64,000 bases of DNA from Yersinia nurmii (lineage in GTDB: Bacteria; Pseudomonadota; Gammaproteobacteria; Enterobacterales; Enterobacteriaceae): the NCBI RefSeq assembly GCF_001112925.1, contig NZ_CPYD01000011.1:61169-125168 (forward strand). The letters are read 5' to 3'. Below the pieces are notes generated by a model. The model had not been told where the DNA came from. It did not search any database and was given only the letters and a program-made list of their open reading frames with translations. Each line of letters starts with the position of its first letter. The stretch's first letter is position 1. The position numbers were made by a program, and so were the translations under genes. Of the stretch, positions 29,594 through 39,373 are shown piece after piece.

Positions 29594-30532
29594 ATGGAAT
29601 TCAAAGATTACTATGTGGTTATGGGCGTGGAGCCAACGGCCTCGCAGAAAGAGATCAAAACGGCTTATCGCAGGTTAGCGCGTAAATATCACCCGGATGT
29701 TAGCACTGAGCCAGATGCGGAAAGTAAGTTTAAGGAAATCGCCGAGGCTTACGAAGTGTTAAAAGATGCGGAACGGCGAGCTGAATATGACGAACTGAGG
29801 CTACATCGCAACGATCCTCATTTTGGCCAGCAGGCCGGTTATCATACCGGTGGGCAACAGTGGCAAGGTAGAGCCGGTGGCGGTGATACCCATGATTTTT
29901 CTGACTTCTTCGAATCTTTCTTCGGCAATCGCGGCGCCTCTGCTCATTATTCCTCCCATCAATCCTCTCAGAGTATGCGCGGGCAGGACATTGAAATGGA
30001 GCTGCCAATCTTCTTGGAGGAAACGCTGTCCGAACAGACGCGCGCCATTCAAATCCCAACGTATGATGCCCTTGGCAGAACCGATTCAACTAAAACGCTG
30101 AAGGTGAAAATTCCCGCTGGCGTCGGGGATGGCGAGCGTATTCGTTTGAAAGGGCAAGGCGTTCCGGGATTAGGTGGCGGTGCCAATGGCGATCTCTATC
30201 TGGTCATTCGTATCGCTCCGCATCCGTTGTTTGATATTGATGGGCAGAATTTACAAATAGTGTTGCCGCTCGCACCTTGGGAAGCGGCGCTGGGAGCCAG
30301 CGTTGAAGTTCCCACTCTCACAGGGAAAATCAATCTGACTATTCCATCCGGTAGTCAGAGCGGTCAACGGTTACGAGTGAAGGGGAAGGGGCTGGCGAGC
30401 AAAAAAGGCACTGGCGATTTGTATGCGGTTCTCAAGGTGGTTATGCCGCCAAAACCGGACGAGAAAACGCGGGCACTGTGGCAACAACTGTCTGAACAGG
30501 CTGCATTTAATCCTCGGACTGGATGGGAGTAA
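29594..30532 (+). CDS. cbpA: Curved DNA-binding protein / DnaJ co-chaperone CbpA
   Basis: CbpA is a nucleoid-associated protein and J-domain co-chaperone of DnaK that accumulates in stationary phase. The 312 residues begin with a J-domain (residues 3-70) carrying the HPD motif at 33-35 (KYHPDVS). A G/F-rich linker (about 80-125) and two C-terminal beta-sandwich substrate-binding domains with no zinc fingers follow ([19 protein letters not shown] and [19 protein letters not shown]). It is followed after six bases by its antagonist cbpM, so the two form an operon. Confidence 0.95.
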   Translation: MEFKDYYVVMGVEPTASQKEIKTAYRRLARKYHPDVSTEPDAESKFKEIAEAYEVLKDAERRAEYDELRLHRNDPHFGQQAGYHTGGQQWQGRAGGGDTHDFSDFFESFFGNRGASAHYSSHQSSQSMRGQDIEMELPIFLEETLSEQTRAIQIPTYDALGRTDSTKTLKVKIPAGVGDGERIRLKGQGVPGLGGGANGDLYLVIRIAPHPLFDIDGQNLQIVLPLAPWEAALGASVEVPTLTGKINLTIPSGSQSGQRLRVKGKGLASKKGTGDLYAVLKVVMPPKPDEKTRALWQQLSEQAAFNPRTGWE

Positions 30533-30538
30533 CAGATT

Positions 30539-30844
30539 ATGGCCGAAATACAGATGACTTATACGTTGACTGAATTATGTCAGACCACCGGAATTCTGCG
30601 GGACGAATTGATAGAAGTGGTGGCGCTGGGAGTGATTGTTCCGTTGGATCCCGGTGACTCGCTCTGGGTATTTGACGCAGAAGCGTTAATTTATCTCCAG
30701 CGCGCCCGTCGATTGCAAAATGAATTAGATCTGGATTGGCACGGTGTGGCGATGACCTTGACGCTACTGGAGCAAGTTGAGCAGCTCAAGAAAGAAAATG
30801 CACAATTGCGTCGGCAACTGGATCGTTTCGTCCTGTTATCTTAA
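30539..30844 (+). CDS. cbpM: Chaperone modulator CbpM
   Basis: CbpM binds the J-domain of CbpA and inhibits both its DNA binding and its co-chaperone activity. The 101 residues equal the E. coli protein. It is a MerR-HTH-like helical protein: TYTLTELCQTTGILRDELIEVV near the start, a YLQRARRLQNELDLDWHG middle, and a C-terminal coiled coil rich in leucine and glutamine (LLEQVEQLKKENAQLRRQL). Directly downstream of cbpA, same strand, and followed by a terminator-like hairpin. Confidence 0.95.
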   Translation: MAEIQMTYTLTELCQTTGILRDELIEVVALGVIVPLDPGDSLWVFDAEALIYLQRARRLQNELDLDWHGVAMTLTLLEQVEQLKKENAQLRRQLDRFVLLS

Positions 30845-30852
30845 CCAGCGCT

Positions 30853-30895
30853 GAATAGGCGGGTTGGTCAAAAAGGCGTACCAGCCTGCCTATTC
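30853..30895 (+). terminator. Long hairpin after cbpM
   Basis: A 16-bp stem between 30853-30868 and 30880-30895 (GAATAGGC.../...GCCTATTC) with two imperfect pairs, nine bases past the cbpM stop. The U-tract is imperfect (AATTAATAAATTTT). Confidence 0.55.
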
Positions 30896-31199
30896 GGGGA
30901 ATTAATAAATTTTACTTTTAAAACAATAGATTAAATTGATTTAAGCCCCAATAAGTTGAACGTAACGTCATCAGTCCGCTTATCAACAGGTGGTCATTCG
31001 GAAAACTTGCAGCGTGGATATCTCGCCAGTAGGTCGAAAATGAGGATAACGATGACAATCGCGGTAAGTTAATACGAAATGAAATGCGCGCGGTGCTACC
31101 CATCCAGTATCCGTCGGTGAGGGATGTCAGGGGCTGGTGGCATTGACCTAAATGATTACTGCAATGGCATACGTCTGACTTTCAGCAATATATGGCACT

Positions 31200-31560
31200 T
31201 TAAATAGTCAGAAGACAATAGCAGAATCAGGTTGAGGGCCAGAGTCTGTGAACCCGTGATAGACAGGATTGTCGCGATGAATGATAGGGATGGGATAGCT
31301 AAGAGAAGTCGGAAGGGTTCTTAAATCAAAGCCACGAGAATGATATGTCGGCTTTTTCGCAAGAATAGATATGCCGTAACTCGCGTTGATAGTGATAACC
31401 CAATCGATAGCGCAATGCATAACGGATATTCGCATTGCCTCACGCGTCAATATTCTTGATATCACTATCAATGGCGATTCGTCGCTCGGACAAATTAACT
31501 GATATAAATCTGACTAGGTAGTCAACGTCTAAGAGTCCCCAAAATATAAACACTTAATTC
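31200..31560 (-). pseudogene. Degraded paralogue of the 28773-29222 membrane protein
   Basis: The minus strand gives VFIFWGLLDVDYLVRFISV, which parallels TFLFWGVMDLYAVLYIGV of the intact gene. After a stop and frameshift it gives IALSIGLSLS...AYLFLRKSRH...EPFRLLLAIPSLSF, parallel to MITLSIIFKIS...VLFLTRSQY...EPFRLLLVIPSLSM. A TAA at 31321-31323 sits exactly where the intact copy has Ile-Gln before EPFR. Clearly a dead duplicate lying on the other side of cbpA-cbpM. Confidence 0.75.
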
Positions 31561-31734
31561 TTGAAGCTTATCTTAATTATCCTTGCAGGAGCCGATTTTC
31601 GACGCCGTCATATCCATGGTTTATCATTCCCACCGTAAGACGTAAAACAGTAGGTGTTCGCCGTTGTCTGATTGCCACCTTACGAGTATCGACTTGATGT
31701 GTGCTCAATAGGGTTTTGCATTAAACCTAAAGCA

Positions 31735-31761
31735 AAAAACGCCTCATAAGGAGGCGTTTTT
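31735..31761 (-). terminator. Intrinsic terminator of dtpA
   Basis: AAAAACGCCTC/GAGGCGTTTTT stem with loop ATAAG, 22 bases past the dtpA stop; symmetric A/T runs make it usable in both directions. Confidence 0.9.
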
Positions 31762-31783
31762 ACTAACGACACTAACGGGTTGC

Positions 31784-33298
31784 TTATGCAGCAGTGACCG
31801 GAGTTACGTCTTTATCTTTCTTTTGCAGGTCTAATGTCATGCGATGCAGTTTTGGCGCGGTCAGCATCATCAGAATGGCGATGATGGCGGTGACAATACC
31901 GATTTGCATAAATACATGGCTGTAGATAGCGAGGGAAGCATGAGCATCAGGCACATCGCTTGGCACCGCTGTCAGGGCGGCAACTTTACCGGCGATCAGT
32001 GCCGCAGCGGCGGTGGTCAGGAACCATGACCCCATGATGAAACCCATCAGACGTTGCGGAACCAATTGTGCAACCATCGCCAGACCCAGACCTGAAATCA
32101 TCAGCTCACCGATACTTTGCAGGGCGTAGCTCAGAATCAGCCAGTTAACTGACACAATGCCGTGTTCGTTGGCAAAACTGGCGCCCCAAGGCAGAACCAG
32201 GAAGGCCGCGGAGCACAGGATCATACCGAAGGCGAATTTGTGCGGCATCGGTAATTTATCGCCCATTTTGTTATAGATCGCCGCTAGAACAGGGCTGGCA
32301 ACCATAATCCAGAATGGGTTCAGCGCCTGATATTGTTCAGGTTCAAACGCCAGACCAAAGATTGAATGCTCAACGTTATGAATCGCGAAGAAGTTCAGGG
32401 AAGTTGGCATCTGGCTGTACAGCACGAAGAACACCACGGCTTCCAGCATCAGCAAGAAAGCAACGATCATCTTACGACGAGCGGTACCGTGCAGAGAGAA
32501 GGTTTCTTTGGCGAAGATAATGATGATACCTAGGGAAACCAGCGCCAGCGCCCAGCGAGCCACGGTTTGGTTGTGCAGCAACCAAGTAGACAGCGTCACC
32601 AGCGCAACTACGCCAATCAGCACCATAAGCAGTTTTCTGAAATGCAGTGGCGCGAAGTCTGGTTTAGAACCTTGGTTTTTCACCCACTTACGGCAGAACC
32701 AGAAGTTCACCAAGGTGATTAGCATACCGACCACACTCAGAGAGAATGCCACGCTCCAACCGTATTTTGCCGCCAACCACGGAGTGGCCAGCATGGAGAA
32801 GAACGAACCGATGTTGACGGACATATAGTACATGGTAAATGCACCGTCCAAACGCGGGTCGTCTTTGTTATAGCAGGTTGAAAGCAGGGAGGACGGGTTG
32901 GCTTTAAACAGGCCATTACCTACGGCGATGGTCGCCATGCCGATATACACCCAAGTGATATCGTGTCCAGAATAGGCCACCATGGTGTAACCCACGGCCA
33001 GTGTCAGCGCGCCTAAGACGATCACGCGTTTTGCGCCAAGCACTTTATCACCCAGCCAACCGCCGATGGCAACGAAGCCATAGACCAGTGCGCTAAATGA
33101 TGAGAACAGGGTGATAGAATCGGCTTCGCTCATCCCGAGCATTTTCACCAGATAGACGGCCATGATCCCTTGCAGGCCGTAGTACCCGAAACGTTCCCAA
33201 AGTTCGATGGAGAATATGAGGTAAAAAGCTTTCGGCTGTTTGAAAGCATTCATACTGATGTTTTCAGGTTCGTTGCTGTTGTTGTTTGCAGTTGTCAC
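31784..33298 (-). CDS. dtpA: Dipeptide/tripeptide:proton symporter DtpA
   Basis: DtpA (TppB) is a proton-coupled peptide transporter of the POT family in the inner membrane. The 504 residues match E. coli DtpA (500) along the chain, with 14 hydrophobic segments expected. The POT signature regions are [20 protein letters not shown] near residue 30 (ExxER-type proton site) and [14 protein letters not shown] near 150. The conserved [28 protein letters not shown] lies near 400. It is monocistronic, with a strong terminator and a long upstream region that may hold OmpR sites, consistent with known OmpR control of tppB in Salmonella. Confidence 0.97.
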   Translation of the reverse strand: MTTANNNSNEPENISMNAFKQPKAFYLIFSIELWERFGYYGLQGIMAVYLVKMLGMSEADSITLFSSFSALVYGFVAIGGWLGDKVLGAKRVIVLGALTLAVGYTMVAYSGHDITWVYIGMATIAVGNGLFKANPSSLLSTCYNKDDPRLDGAFTMYYMSVNIGSFFSMLATPWLAAKYGWSVAFSLSVVGMLITLVNFWFCRKWVKNQGSKPDFAPLHFRKLLMVLIGVVALVTLSTWLLHNQTVARWALALVSLGIIIIFAKETFSLHGTARRKMIVAFLLMLEAVVFFVLYSQMPTSLNFFAIHNVEHSIFGLAFEPEQYQALNPFWIMVASPVLAAIYNKMGDKLPMPHKFAFGMILCSAAFLVLPWGASFANEHGIVSVNWLILSYALQSIGELMISGLGLAMVAQLVPQRLMGFIMGSWFLTTAAAALIAGKVAALTAVPSDVPDAHASLAIYSHVFMQIGIVTAIIAILMMLTAPKLHRMTLDLQKKDKDVTPVTAA

Positions 33299-34049
33299 AG
33301 GGACCTCTAATTTTTACTACCGGCCATAAAATGACAGGAATTTGCAAATGTGATGCGCGGAACGGCATCCTTTTGCGTTGTTATAAGATGAATGGCGGCG
33401 GTTAATGTTCACTATCTTTGTCAATGAGACAAGCGCTTTGTAATACTCTGTTACATATAAGCAGGGTAGAGGAATAAACCCATGTTACAAATGTTATGCA
33501 GTATTAACGTTTATGTTTTCGCTGTTTGCCGATTTTTTATTTTGATTAAAAGCTGAGCGGATTTTATTTAGTGATATATTCTGCTATTTGACTCATCAAT
33601 AGTTCATCACATTGTGCATGGTTAAATGATCCGCTAAATGTTGTGCATATACAGGATTTTCCATAATTATCCAAAACTGAGTGAATTGTTATGCAACGGA
33701 ATGCGGTTGACCTGATAACGAAATGTGATCTAGTTATCAAATTTAAGTAAAATTTTGTCTTGCAAACTCCCCGTTGCTGACTCACAGCCTGAAACCCATC
33801 TTTTTGACAGGGTTAATCGCGATGAACTTCACGAATCGGCTAAAAATTGCAGAAAGTCTTATTTGCCTGCTAAATGGTTTTTCAACTTTGCTTGAGGGCT
33901 GCTTGATTGGATTTAGCTAAATGTAGATAAGTGTCGCTGAATGCGGATAGCGCAGTTTAGGTATGCTACGCCGTAAAACCGCCTGAGGCCGCTGAGATAG
34001 AGTCGCAAAATGATATACTGGAATAAATAACGCGATATTGAGCGCAGTA
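33299..34049. other. 750-base AT-rich regulatory region between dtpA and a LysR gene
   Basis: No gene recognised. It contains two divergent promoters. GTTACA words occur at 33450-33455 and 33484-33489, the latter followed by a second half-site (ATGTTACAAATGTTATGC, 33482-33499), resembling paired OmpR half-sites (GTTACA-N4-GTTACA). This fits OmpR control of dtpA, but the site is weak evidence. Confidence 0.35.
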
Positions 34050-34949
34050 ATGGATATCAAACAACTGATCTATTTGTGCAATCTGGAACAGGCTCGTCAT
34101 TTTGGGCGGGCAGCCGAGGCCAGTTTTGTCAGTCAGCCGACTTTGTCGATGCGTCTGAAAAATCTGGAGCGAGAACTGGGCGTTTCGCTGATCAATCGGG
34201 GCAATAATTTCGAAGGTTTTACGCCAGAAGGGGAACGCGTGCTGGCTTGGGCGCGGGAGATTGTTTCGGTTTATCAAGGGTTGAAGCTGGAAGTCGAGTC
34301 ACTTAAACACGGTTTGAACGGGACTCTGCGGATTGGCGTAGTGCCGCAGTGCAGCATTTCACTGTCCGGCTTGCTAAAACGGATCAGCGAGCGCTATCCA
34401 CAGTTGGACTATCGGGTTTCGGTACTGAGTGCCGATCAGCTATTGGAAGCGTTAACGGGTCACTCAGTGGATGTGGGAATAGGTTTTTTCGAGCTGACCA
34501 CGCTGAATGAGCTTCATTTTCAGTCTCAGCCTTTGGAAGACAGCGGCGTAGATTTGATTTTTCATCCTCAGCACTTCCCTGATTTGGTGGATGAAATTCC
34601 GTTGTCACTGGCTCAGGTCGCGGAATTACCGCTGTGTCTAGCGGAGCCGACTCGTTATTTCCGTCGTTATCTGGATAACAGCTTTCGCGACGCGGGTTTC
34701 GCTTTACATGCGCGTTTGGAAACGACCTCAATATTTCAATTATTACAGGGGATTTTCGTCGGTTTAGGCTGCGGATTGTTTCCACGTGGAAGTTTGTTGG
34801 AGGACATGTCACCGGCGCTGATGCGGCGGCCGGTGAATATTGTCAGTATGAGTCGCCGTGCGGCGGTGGTTGTTGCCGAGCCAAGTCGCGTGACGCCGCT
34901 GGCCCAGCATTTCTTTGACGCAGCCAGAGAGTGGCTGGCACCGATTTAA
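34050..34949 (+). CDS. LysR-family transcriptional regulator
   Basis: A 299-residue LysR-type regulator. The DNA-binding domain occupies residues 1-60 (MDIKQLIYLCNLEQARHFGR, then AAEASFVSQPTLSMRLK). The effector domain follows from about residue 90 (GTLRIGVVPQCSISLSG). The start at the ATG (34050) gives the family N-terminus; an in-frame TTG 12 bases earlier is less likely. It is convergent with the CMD-domain gene (12 bases between ends), so it is not in the classical divergent layout and its target cannot be read from position. I do not assign a name. Confidence 0.88.
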   Translation: MDIKQLIYLCNLEQARHFGRAAEASFVSQPTLSMRLKNLERELGVSLINRGNNFEGFTPEGERVLAWAREIVSVYQGLKLEVESLKHGLNGTLRIGVVPQCSISLSGLLKRISERYPQLDYRVSVLSADQLLEALTGHSVDVGIGFFELTTLNELHFQSQPLEDSGVDLIFHPQHFPDLVDEIPLSLAQVAELPLCLAEPTRYFRRYLDNSFRDAGFALHARLETTSIFQLLQGIFVGLGCGLFPRGSLLEDMSPALMRRPVNIVSMSRRAAVVVAEPSRVTPLAQHFFDAAREWLAPI

Positions 34950-34960
34950 TCGGTTCAGGC

Positions 34961-36190
34961 CTACTGCAATGTGCCGTGAGGCGACCCCAACGTTTGTACT
35001 AATCGATTGGTCCAGCCTGCTAGCGCTACGCTGAATAAGGTATCCAGCAGTTGCAAGGGTGAAAAACCGCGTTCTAGCAGCGGAGCCAGTATCGGCGGAC
35101 CAAATCTTTCTGGCGCGCGGGTTAATTCCGCCGCCAGTCGAATTACCGAACTTTCCAGTGATTCCGTCGAGCTTTGGCTCAGGTTTTGGCTAATGCCTGA
35201 CTGCAATTTATTGATGAGAGTAATGTCTGGTTTTATTTGCAAGTAGCGTTGACGATGGTGAACCAGGCAACAGGCGCTGCCGTTGATTCGTGCACTGACC
35301 AGCGCCGCCAGTTCCAGTAACGCTGGTTGTGGGTGATTGTCGGGAGCCCGTAACCGCAAAAGAAGATCAGCGTAAACCTGCTGGCTATGAGGATGCTGAT
35401 TTAACACATCGGTTAAGGTCAAGTTTTGTGCCTGTTCCAGCGATTCCGCCTCACAAAACCGATTCGGCAGCCAGGCCTGCCAGCCCTTCACTTCATCACT
35501 AAAATTCGCGCTTTCCGCATCTTCCATTCGAGGGAAACCGGGCAATATCACCGTGGGATAACCCGCTAGGGCAGAAATTGCCGCGACGGCTCGCGCCTGA
35601 TAGCCGACAAAGCCGACAATTTGCGAGAAGATAATAATATCCAATGATGTCAGCCCAACATCGCTAAGCTGCTGTAATGCGCGGCGGTTTATCAGCGTCG
35701 GTTGACTGGCTAACTGGCGGGCGTATTGGGTGAGTAGCGTCAGGCGAATATTGCTTTCTCGCGAAGCGTCATCGCTGGATAACGGCATCAGACGCTCGGC
35801 ATAGTGATTACACAAACGTTGAACACCGGTAACCTGAGCCACGATCAGGGCGCTGCTTAAACGGTCGTATAGAGACAGAGTCAGATCGGCAGAGAGGGAA
35901 ATCTGGGCTGGGAACAGCGTTTGATACATGCGGTGCGAAGCCCGCAGCGTTTCATCGCGCTGCTGCAACAAATCCTGTAAGTCCGGATTGACCTGCGCAT
36001 CCAATCCTAATAAGAAAGGGCTTTTATCAGAAAAAGCATTAGCCAGATTATCACTATTGCTTAAAGCCGAAAAATCATCGTGTCCGTAATGGCCGCCGGC
36101 ACAAACCCCCTCCCGTAAAGCGTCATCCGTCATGCTACGCTGAGTCTCGTGATACCAGTGGGCATTATCCTGACGTCGAAACTGCACCAT
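34961..36190 (-). CDS. Fused two-half CMD/AhpD-like protein
   Basis: A 409-residue protein built from two carboxymuconolactone-decarboxylase-like halves. The N-terminal half (about residues 55-240) has the pattern of the CMD Avi_7170 family (RASHRMYQTLF, SLYDRLSSALIVAQ, DIIIFSQIVGFVGYQARAVAA). The C-terminal half (about 265-400) resembles the alkylhydroperoxidase-like Avi_7169 family (HPHSQQVYADLLLRL, LAALVSARINGSACCLVHH). In the AhpD-type motif INGCxxCxxxH the first cysteine is Ser and the pattern is SACCLVHH, so the usual CxxC redox pair is altered. These families are normally encoded as two adjacent genes; here they look fused. Start at 36190 with GGAGA upstream. Function unknown, possibly peroxide or redox-related. 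Confidence 0.7.
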   Translation of the reverse strand: MVQFRRQDNAHWYHETQRSMTDDALREGVCAGGHYGHDDFSALSNSDNLANAFSDKSPFLLGLDAQVNPDLQDLLQQRDETLRASHRMYQTLFPAQISLSADLTLSLYDRLSSALIVAQVTGVQRLCNHYAERLMPLSSDDASRESNIRLTLLTQYARQLASQPTLINRRALQQLSDVGLTSLDIIIFSQIVGFVGYQARAVAAISALAGYPTVILPGFPRMEDAESANFSDEVKGWQAWLPNRFCEAESLEQAQNLTLTDVLNQHPHSQQVYADLLLRLRAPDNHPQPALLELAALVSARINGSACCLVHHRQRYLQIKPDITLINKLQSGISQNLSQSSTESLESSVIRLAAELTRAPERFGPPILAPLLERGFSPLQLLDTLFSVALAGWTNRLVQTLGSPHGTLQ

Positions 36191-36540
36191 GAAGATCTCC
36201 TTGTTTTACTGATAAAAACGGCAGCGACAGCTGCAGGGGCTGTAGCCGAATCAATTGAGCAAACACAGAAGAACAACAAATGAACGTTGCCAGATAAGCA
36301 GTTGCCGGATATATAGCAGAAGACCGGAATTGGCATCGACATCGGTAAGATATCCTGTGGTTCGATGAGGTAAACGCAGTGGATATCATTGCCGATCGGA
36401 TTAGCGAGATAAAATAATGTTAAACCATATTCCATAACCAAAAGTAATAACATCTGGATTGATAGAACAAAAATGGCCATAACTTTGCCAAAAAACGATT
36501 AAATGATGGAATTAATCGGAGCAAAGAACAAATCGAAGCC
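36191..36540. other. Region between the CMD gene and the fabI terminator
   Basis: About 350 bases that must hold the CMD gene promoter. An open frame of 116 codons on the minus strand overlaps the CMD start, has no ribosome binding site and unusual composition; I do not call it. E. coli has ycjD near fabI, but no trace is seen here. Confidence 0.4.
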
Positions 36541-36572
36541 AAAAAAAATCCGCTGCAGTGAGGCAGCGGATT
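36541..36572 (-). terminator. Intrinsic terminator of fabI
   Basis: Stem AATCCGCTGC/GCAGCGGATT with loop AGTGAG, followed on the minus strand by a run of T. Confidence 0.9.
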
Positions 36573-36605
36573 CGGATAACCTTGAGCGAATAAATCAGCT
36601 ACGGA

Positions 36606-37394
36606 TTATTTCAATTCCAGTTCGTTCATCGCAGCGATGCTGAAACCGCCGTCAACGTGCAGGATTTCACCGGAAACGCCAGCCGCCAGATCGGAACACA
36701 GGAAAGCGGCGGAGTTACCCACGTCTTCTGTGGTCACGGTGCGACGAATTGGGGTGACAGCTTCGCAGTGAGCCAGCATTTTACGGAAATCTTTGATACC
36801 CGATGCCGCCAGAGTACGGATTGGACCAGCAGAGATACCGTTAACGCGAACGCCTTCAGGACCCATAGCGTTAGCCATGTAGCGCACGTTAGCTTCCAGA
36901 GAGGCTTTCGCCAGACCCATAACGTTGTAGTTAGGGATCGCACGCTCAGCACCCAGATAAGACAGGGTCAACAGCGCGGAATTCGGGTTCAGCATAGAAC
37001 GGCAAGCCTTGGCCATCGCCACGAAGCTGTAAGAGCTGATGTCATGAGCAATACCGAAACCTTCACGGGTTACGGCGTTAACATAGTCGCCATCTAACTG
37101 GTCTGCCGGAGCAAAACCGATAGAGTGAACGAAACCATCAAACTTAGGCCAGGTTTTTCCCAGTTCAGCAAACATGGCGTCGATGCTGGCATCTTCAGCT
37201 ACATCACAAGGCAGGATCAGGGTAGAACCCAGCTCTGCCGCAAAGCCTTCAACGCGGGATTTAAGTTTTTCGTTCTGATAGGTGAAAGCCAGTTCAGCGC
37301 CTTCACGGTGCATTGCTTGTGCAATACCGTAGGCAATAGACAGTTTGCTGGCTACGCCAGTAATCAGAATGCGTTTGCCGGTTAGAAAACCCAT
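36606..37394 (-). CDS. fabI: Enoyl-[acyl-carrier-protein] reductase (NADH) FabI
   Basis: FabI reduces enoyl-ACP to acyl-ACP in the last step of each fatty-acid elongation cycle and is the target of triclosan. The 262 residues equal E. coli FabI. Features are [20 protein letters not shown] (nucleotide-binding, residues 6-25), FVHSIGFAP near 90, Tyr146 in LSYLG, and the catalytic Tyr156 and Lys163 in [12 protein letters not shown]. The start is the ATG at 37394 ([10 protein letters not shown]) with AAGGAT upstream; a seven-residue longer frame is not the family start. It is followed by a strong terminator and lies next to the sap operon, as in E. coli. Confidence 0.98.
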   Translation of the reverse strand: MGFLTGKRILITGVASKLSIAYGIAQAMHREGAELAFTYQNEKLKSRVEGFAAELGSTLILPCDVAEDASIDAMFAELGKTWPKFDGFVHSIGFAPADQLDGDYVNAVTREGFGIAHDISSYSFVAMAKACRSMLNPNSALLTLSYLGAERAIPNYNVMGLAKASLEANVRYMANAMGPEGVRVNGISAGPIRTLAASGIKDFRKMLAHCEAVTPIRRTVTTEDVGNSAAFLCSDLAAGVSGEILHVDGGFSIAAMNELELK

Positions 37395-37565
37395 AGCAGT
37401 AATCCTTGTGGTCATTGTTGCGTGCTGACGCGAGTGGTGACGAATATTAAAACAATTTGTTGAAACATCGACTTAACCAGCGCGTTTTGCGTTAATAAAC
37501 CGAGCGATTCTATCACGCCCGGACTGAATATGGTGCTTTTCCACTGCTCCGAGCAGTGGATACGG

Positions 37566-38381
37566 CTAAAAGCGCCCGCCGTCACGTCGCCAAGCATCGG
37601 CGGTGAGCGCCTCGCCAAAGTGGCTGGCAATCAGGCGTTTGGTCAAATCGTGTAGCGGGGCGGCTAGCACTTCGGCGGTGCTGCCACGTTCAACAATTTC
37701 GCCTTCGTGCATCACAATCACCTGATCGCTGATGTGCTTCATCATGCCCAGATGCTGCGTCACGTAGATATACGCTATGCCATGTTTGTCCTGCAATTCC
37801 AGCATCAGATTGATAATTTGTGAGCGCATGGACATATCCAGCGACGCCAAGGCTTCGTCCGCCACTATCACTTTTGGCTGCAAAATCAGGGCGCGAGCTA
37901 GAGCGATACGCTGTTTCTGCCCAGAGGCCAACATATGCGGATAATAGTTAGCGTGATCTGGCAACAAACCAACCTGCCGCAACGTTTGATAAATGCGCTG
38001 TTCGCGGGCGTTGGCGTCCAGATCGGTATTCAGTTTAAGCGGTGCGTCCAGCAACTGGCCGATCCGTTGACGGGGATTCAGCGAGGTGCTTGGGTCCTGA
38101 AAAATCATGCGAATTCGTTGGCTACGATAAGCGTAATCGCCGTAGCTTAATCGATGGTCGTCGATGAGCAGCTCGCCTTCGGTCGGTTCAATCATGCCGG
38201 ACAGCATTTTCGCCAGCGTTGATTTACCGGAGCCGTTCTCACCGATGACCGCTAGGGTCTGGCCTTCCCGCAGGGTAAAACTGACGGATTTCACCGCTTC
38301 AACGTGTTGACGACGAAACAGGCCGGTGCGATAGCGGAAGGTTTTGCTCAGATTGCGCACTTCAAGCAAGGTTTCGGTCAT
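37566..38381 (-). CDS. sapF: Peptide ABC transporter ATP-binding protein SapF
   Basis: SapF is one of two ATPases of the Sap transporter, which in Salmonella and Haemophilus imports antimicrobial peptides for degradation and in E. coli SapBCDF has been linked to putrescine export. The 271 residues show Walker A GENGSGKST (near residue 47), an ABC signature written here as LASGQKQRIALARAL (SGQ form, typical of SapF/OppF), and Walker B KVIVADEALASLD. The ATG at 38381 overlaps the sapD stop codon by one base (TGATG); a GTG one codon earlier is possible. Last gene of sapABCDF. Confidence 0.96.
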   Translation of the reverse strand: MTETLLEVRNLSKTFRYRTGLFRRQHVEAVKSVSFTLREGQTLAVIGENGSGKSTLAKMLSGMIEPTEGELLIDDHRLSYGDYAYRSQRIRMIFQDPSTSLNPRQRIGQLLDAPLKLNTDLDANAREQRIYQTLRQVGLLPDHANYYPHMLASGQKQRIALARALILQPKVIVADEALASLDMSMRSQIINLMLELQDKHGIAYIYVTQHLGMMKHISDQVIVMHEGEIVERGSTAEVLAAPLHDLTKRLIASHFGEALTADAWRRDGGRF

Positions 38382-39373
38382 CACGGTTCCTCCAGATTCA
38401 GCGGGAAGTGGCAGGCATAGGCGTGAGTTTTTGCCATCCGCAGGCGCGGGGTTTCAATACAGGTTTTTTGCGCGTAAGGGCAGCGTGGCCCCAAACGGCA
38501 GCCGATAGGCAGATGTTCCAGCGACGGAATCGCGCCGGGCAAGGTGTTCAACCGACTTTTATGGGGCAATGAGCGGCCAAAATCTGGCATGGCGCGGATC
38601 AGCGCCTGGGTATAAGGATGGTGCGGGGCGGCCAGTAACTCTTCGCATACCGCGCTTTCCACCGTTTGCCCGCAGTAGAGGACATTGACCCGGTTTGCCC
38701 ATTTACTCATCATTTGCAAATCATGACTGATCAGCAAAATGGTCGTGTTGTTATTCTGATTCAATCGTGCCAGCAATCGGAAAATCTGCGCCTGCGTGGT
38801 GGGTTCCATGGCGTTGGTCGGCTCATCGGCAATCAATAAGCGCGGCTGATTGGCCAGCGCAATGGAAATCATCACTTTTTGGCATTCCCCTTCGGTTAGT
38901 TCGTAGGGATAACTGCGCATAATGTCTTTGTGATCTTTAATTCCGACGCGGTGCAACAGCTCGATAGCCCGGCGTTTACGCCAATGAAATCGTTGCCACC
39001 AGCGGCCTTTATAGGTCCAGCCGGGAATGGCCTGAATGAGTTGCTTACCGATATTTTCCGACGGGTCGAGGCAGGACTGTGGCTCTTGAAATATCATCGA
39101 AATATTATGGCCGATCACCTTACGCCGTTGGCGTGGGCTGAGCTGGAGCAAATCGATATCATCGAAGCGGAAGCGGTCGGCGGTGATGCGCCAATTATCT
39201 TTGCTCACGCCGCAAATTGCTTTGGCAATTAAGCTTTTTCCCGATCCTGATTCACCGACCAAACCGCGAACTTCGCCTTCGGTCAAGGTCATGCTGACGC
39301 GATCGACGGCTTTAACCGGTCCTTCAGCGGTCATAAATTCAATAGTGAGATTGCGGATATCCAGTAACGGCAT
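38381..39373 (-). CDS. sapD: Peptide ABC transporter ATP-binding protein SapD
   Basis: The second ATPase of the Sap transporter; in E. coli it is also reported to stimulate Trk potassium uptake. The 330 residues equal E. coli SapD. Walker A is GESGSGKSL near residue 40, with [19 protein letters not shown] as the signature region (degenerate LSGGQ written LTEGE, as in E. coli) and Walker [16 protein letters not shown]-terminal oligopeptide-transporter extension has cysteines in [14 protein letters not shown] that could bind an iron-sulfur cluster. It overlaps sapC by one base and sapF by one base. Confidence 0.96.
   Translation of the reverse strand: MPLLDIRNLTIEFMTAEGPVKAVDRVSMTLTEGEVRGLVGESGSGKSLIAKAICGVSKDNWRITADRFRFDDIDLLQLSPRQRRKVIGHNISMIFQEPQSCLDPSENIGKQLIQAIPGWTYKGRWWQRFHWRKRRAIELLHRVGIKDHKDIMRSYPYELTEGECQKVMISIALANQPRLLIADEPTNAMEPTTQAQIFRLLARLNQNNNTTILLISHDLQMMSKWANRVNVLYCGQTVESAVCEELLAAPHHPYTQALIRAMPDFGRSLPHKSRLNTLPGAIPSLEHLPIGCRLGPRCPYAQKTCIETPRLRMAKTHAYACHFPLNLEEP

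Noticed and set aside
30918-31103. Possible extra gene remnant after cbpM
   Set aside because: Fragments in several frames gave no recognisable family; left unannotated.
36130-36480. 116-codon minus-strand frame overlapping the CMD gene start
   Set aside because: Overlaps the CMD gene in another frame, has no ribosome binding site and contains improbable cysteine-rich hydrophobic sequence without family match.
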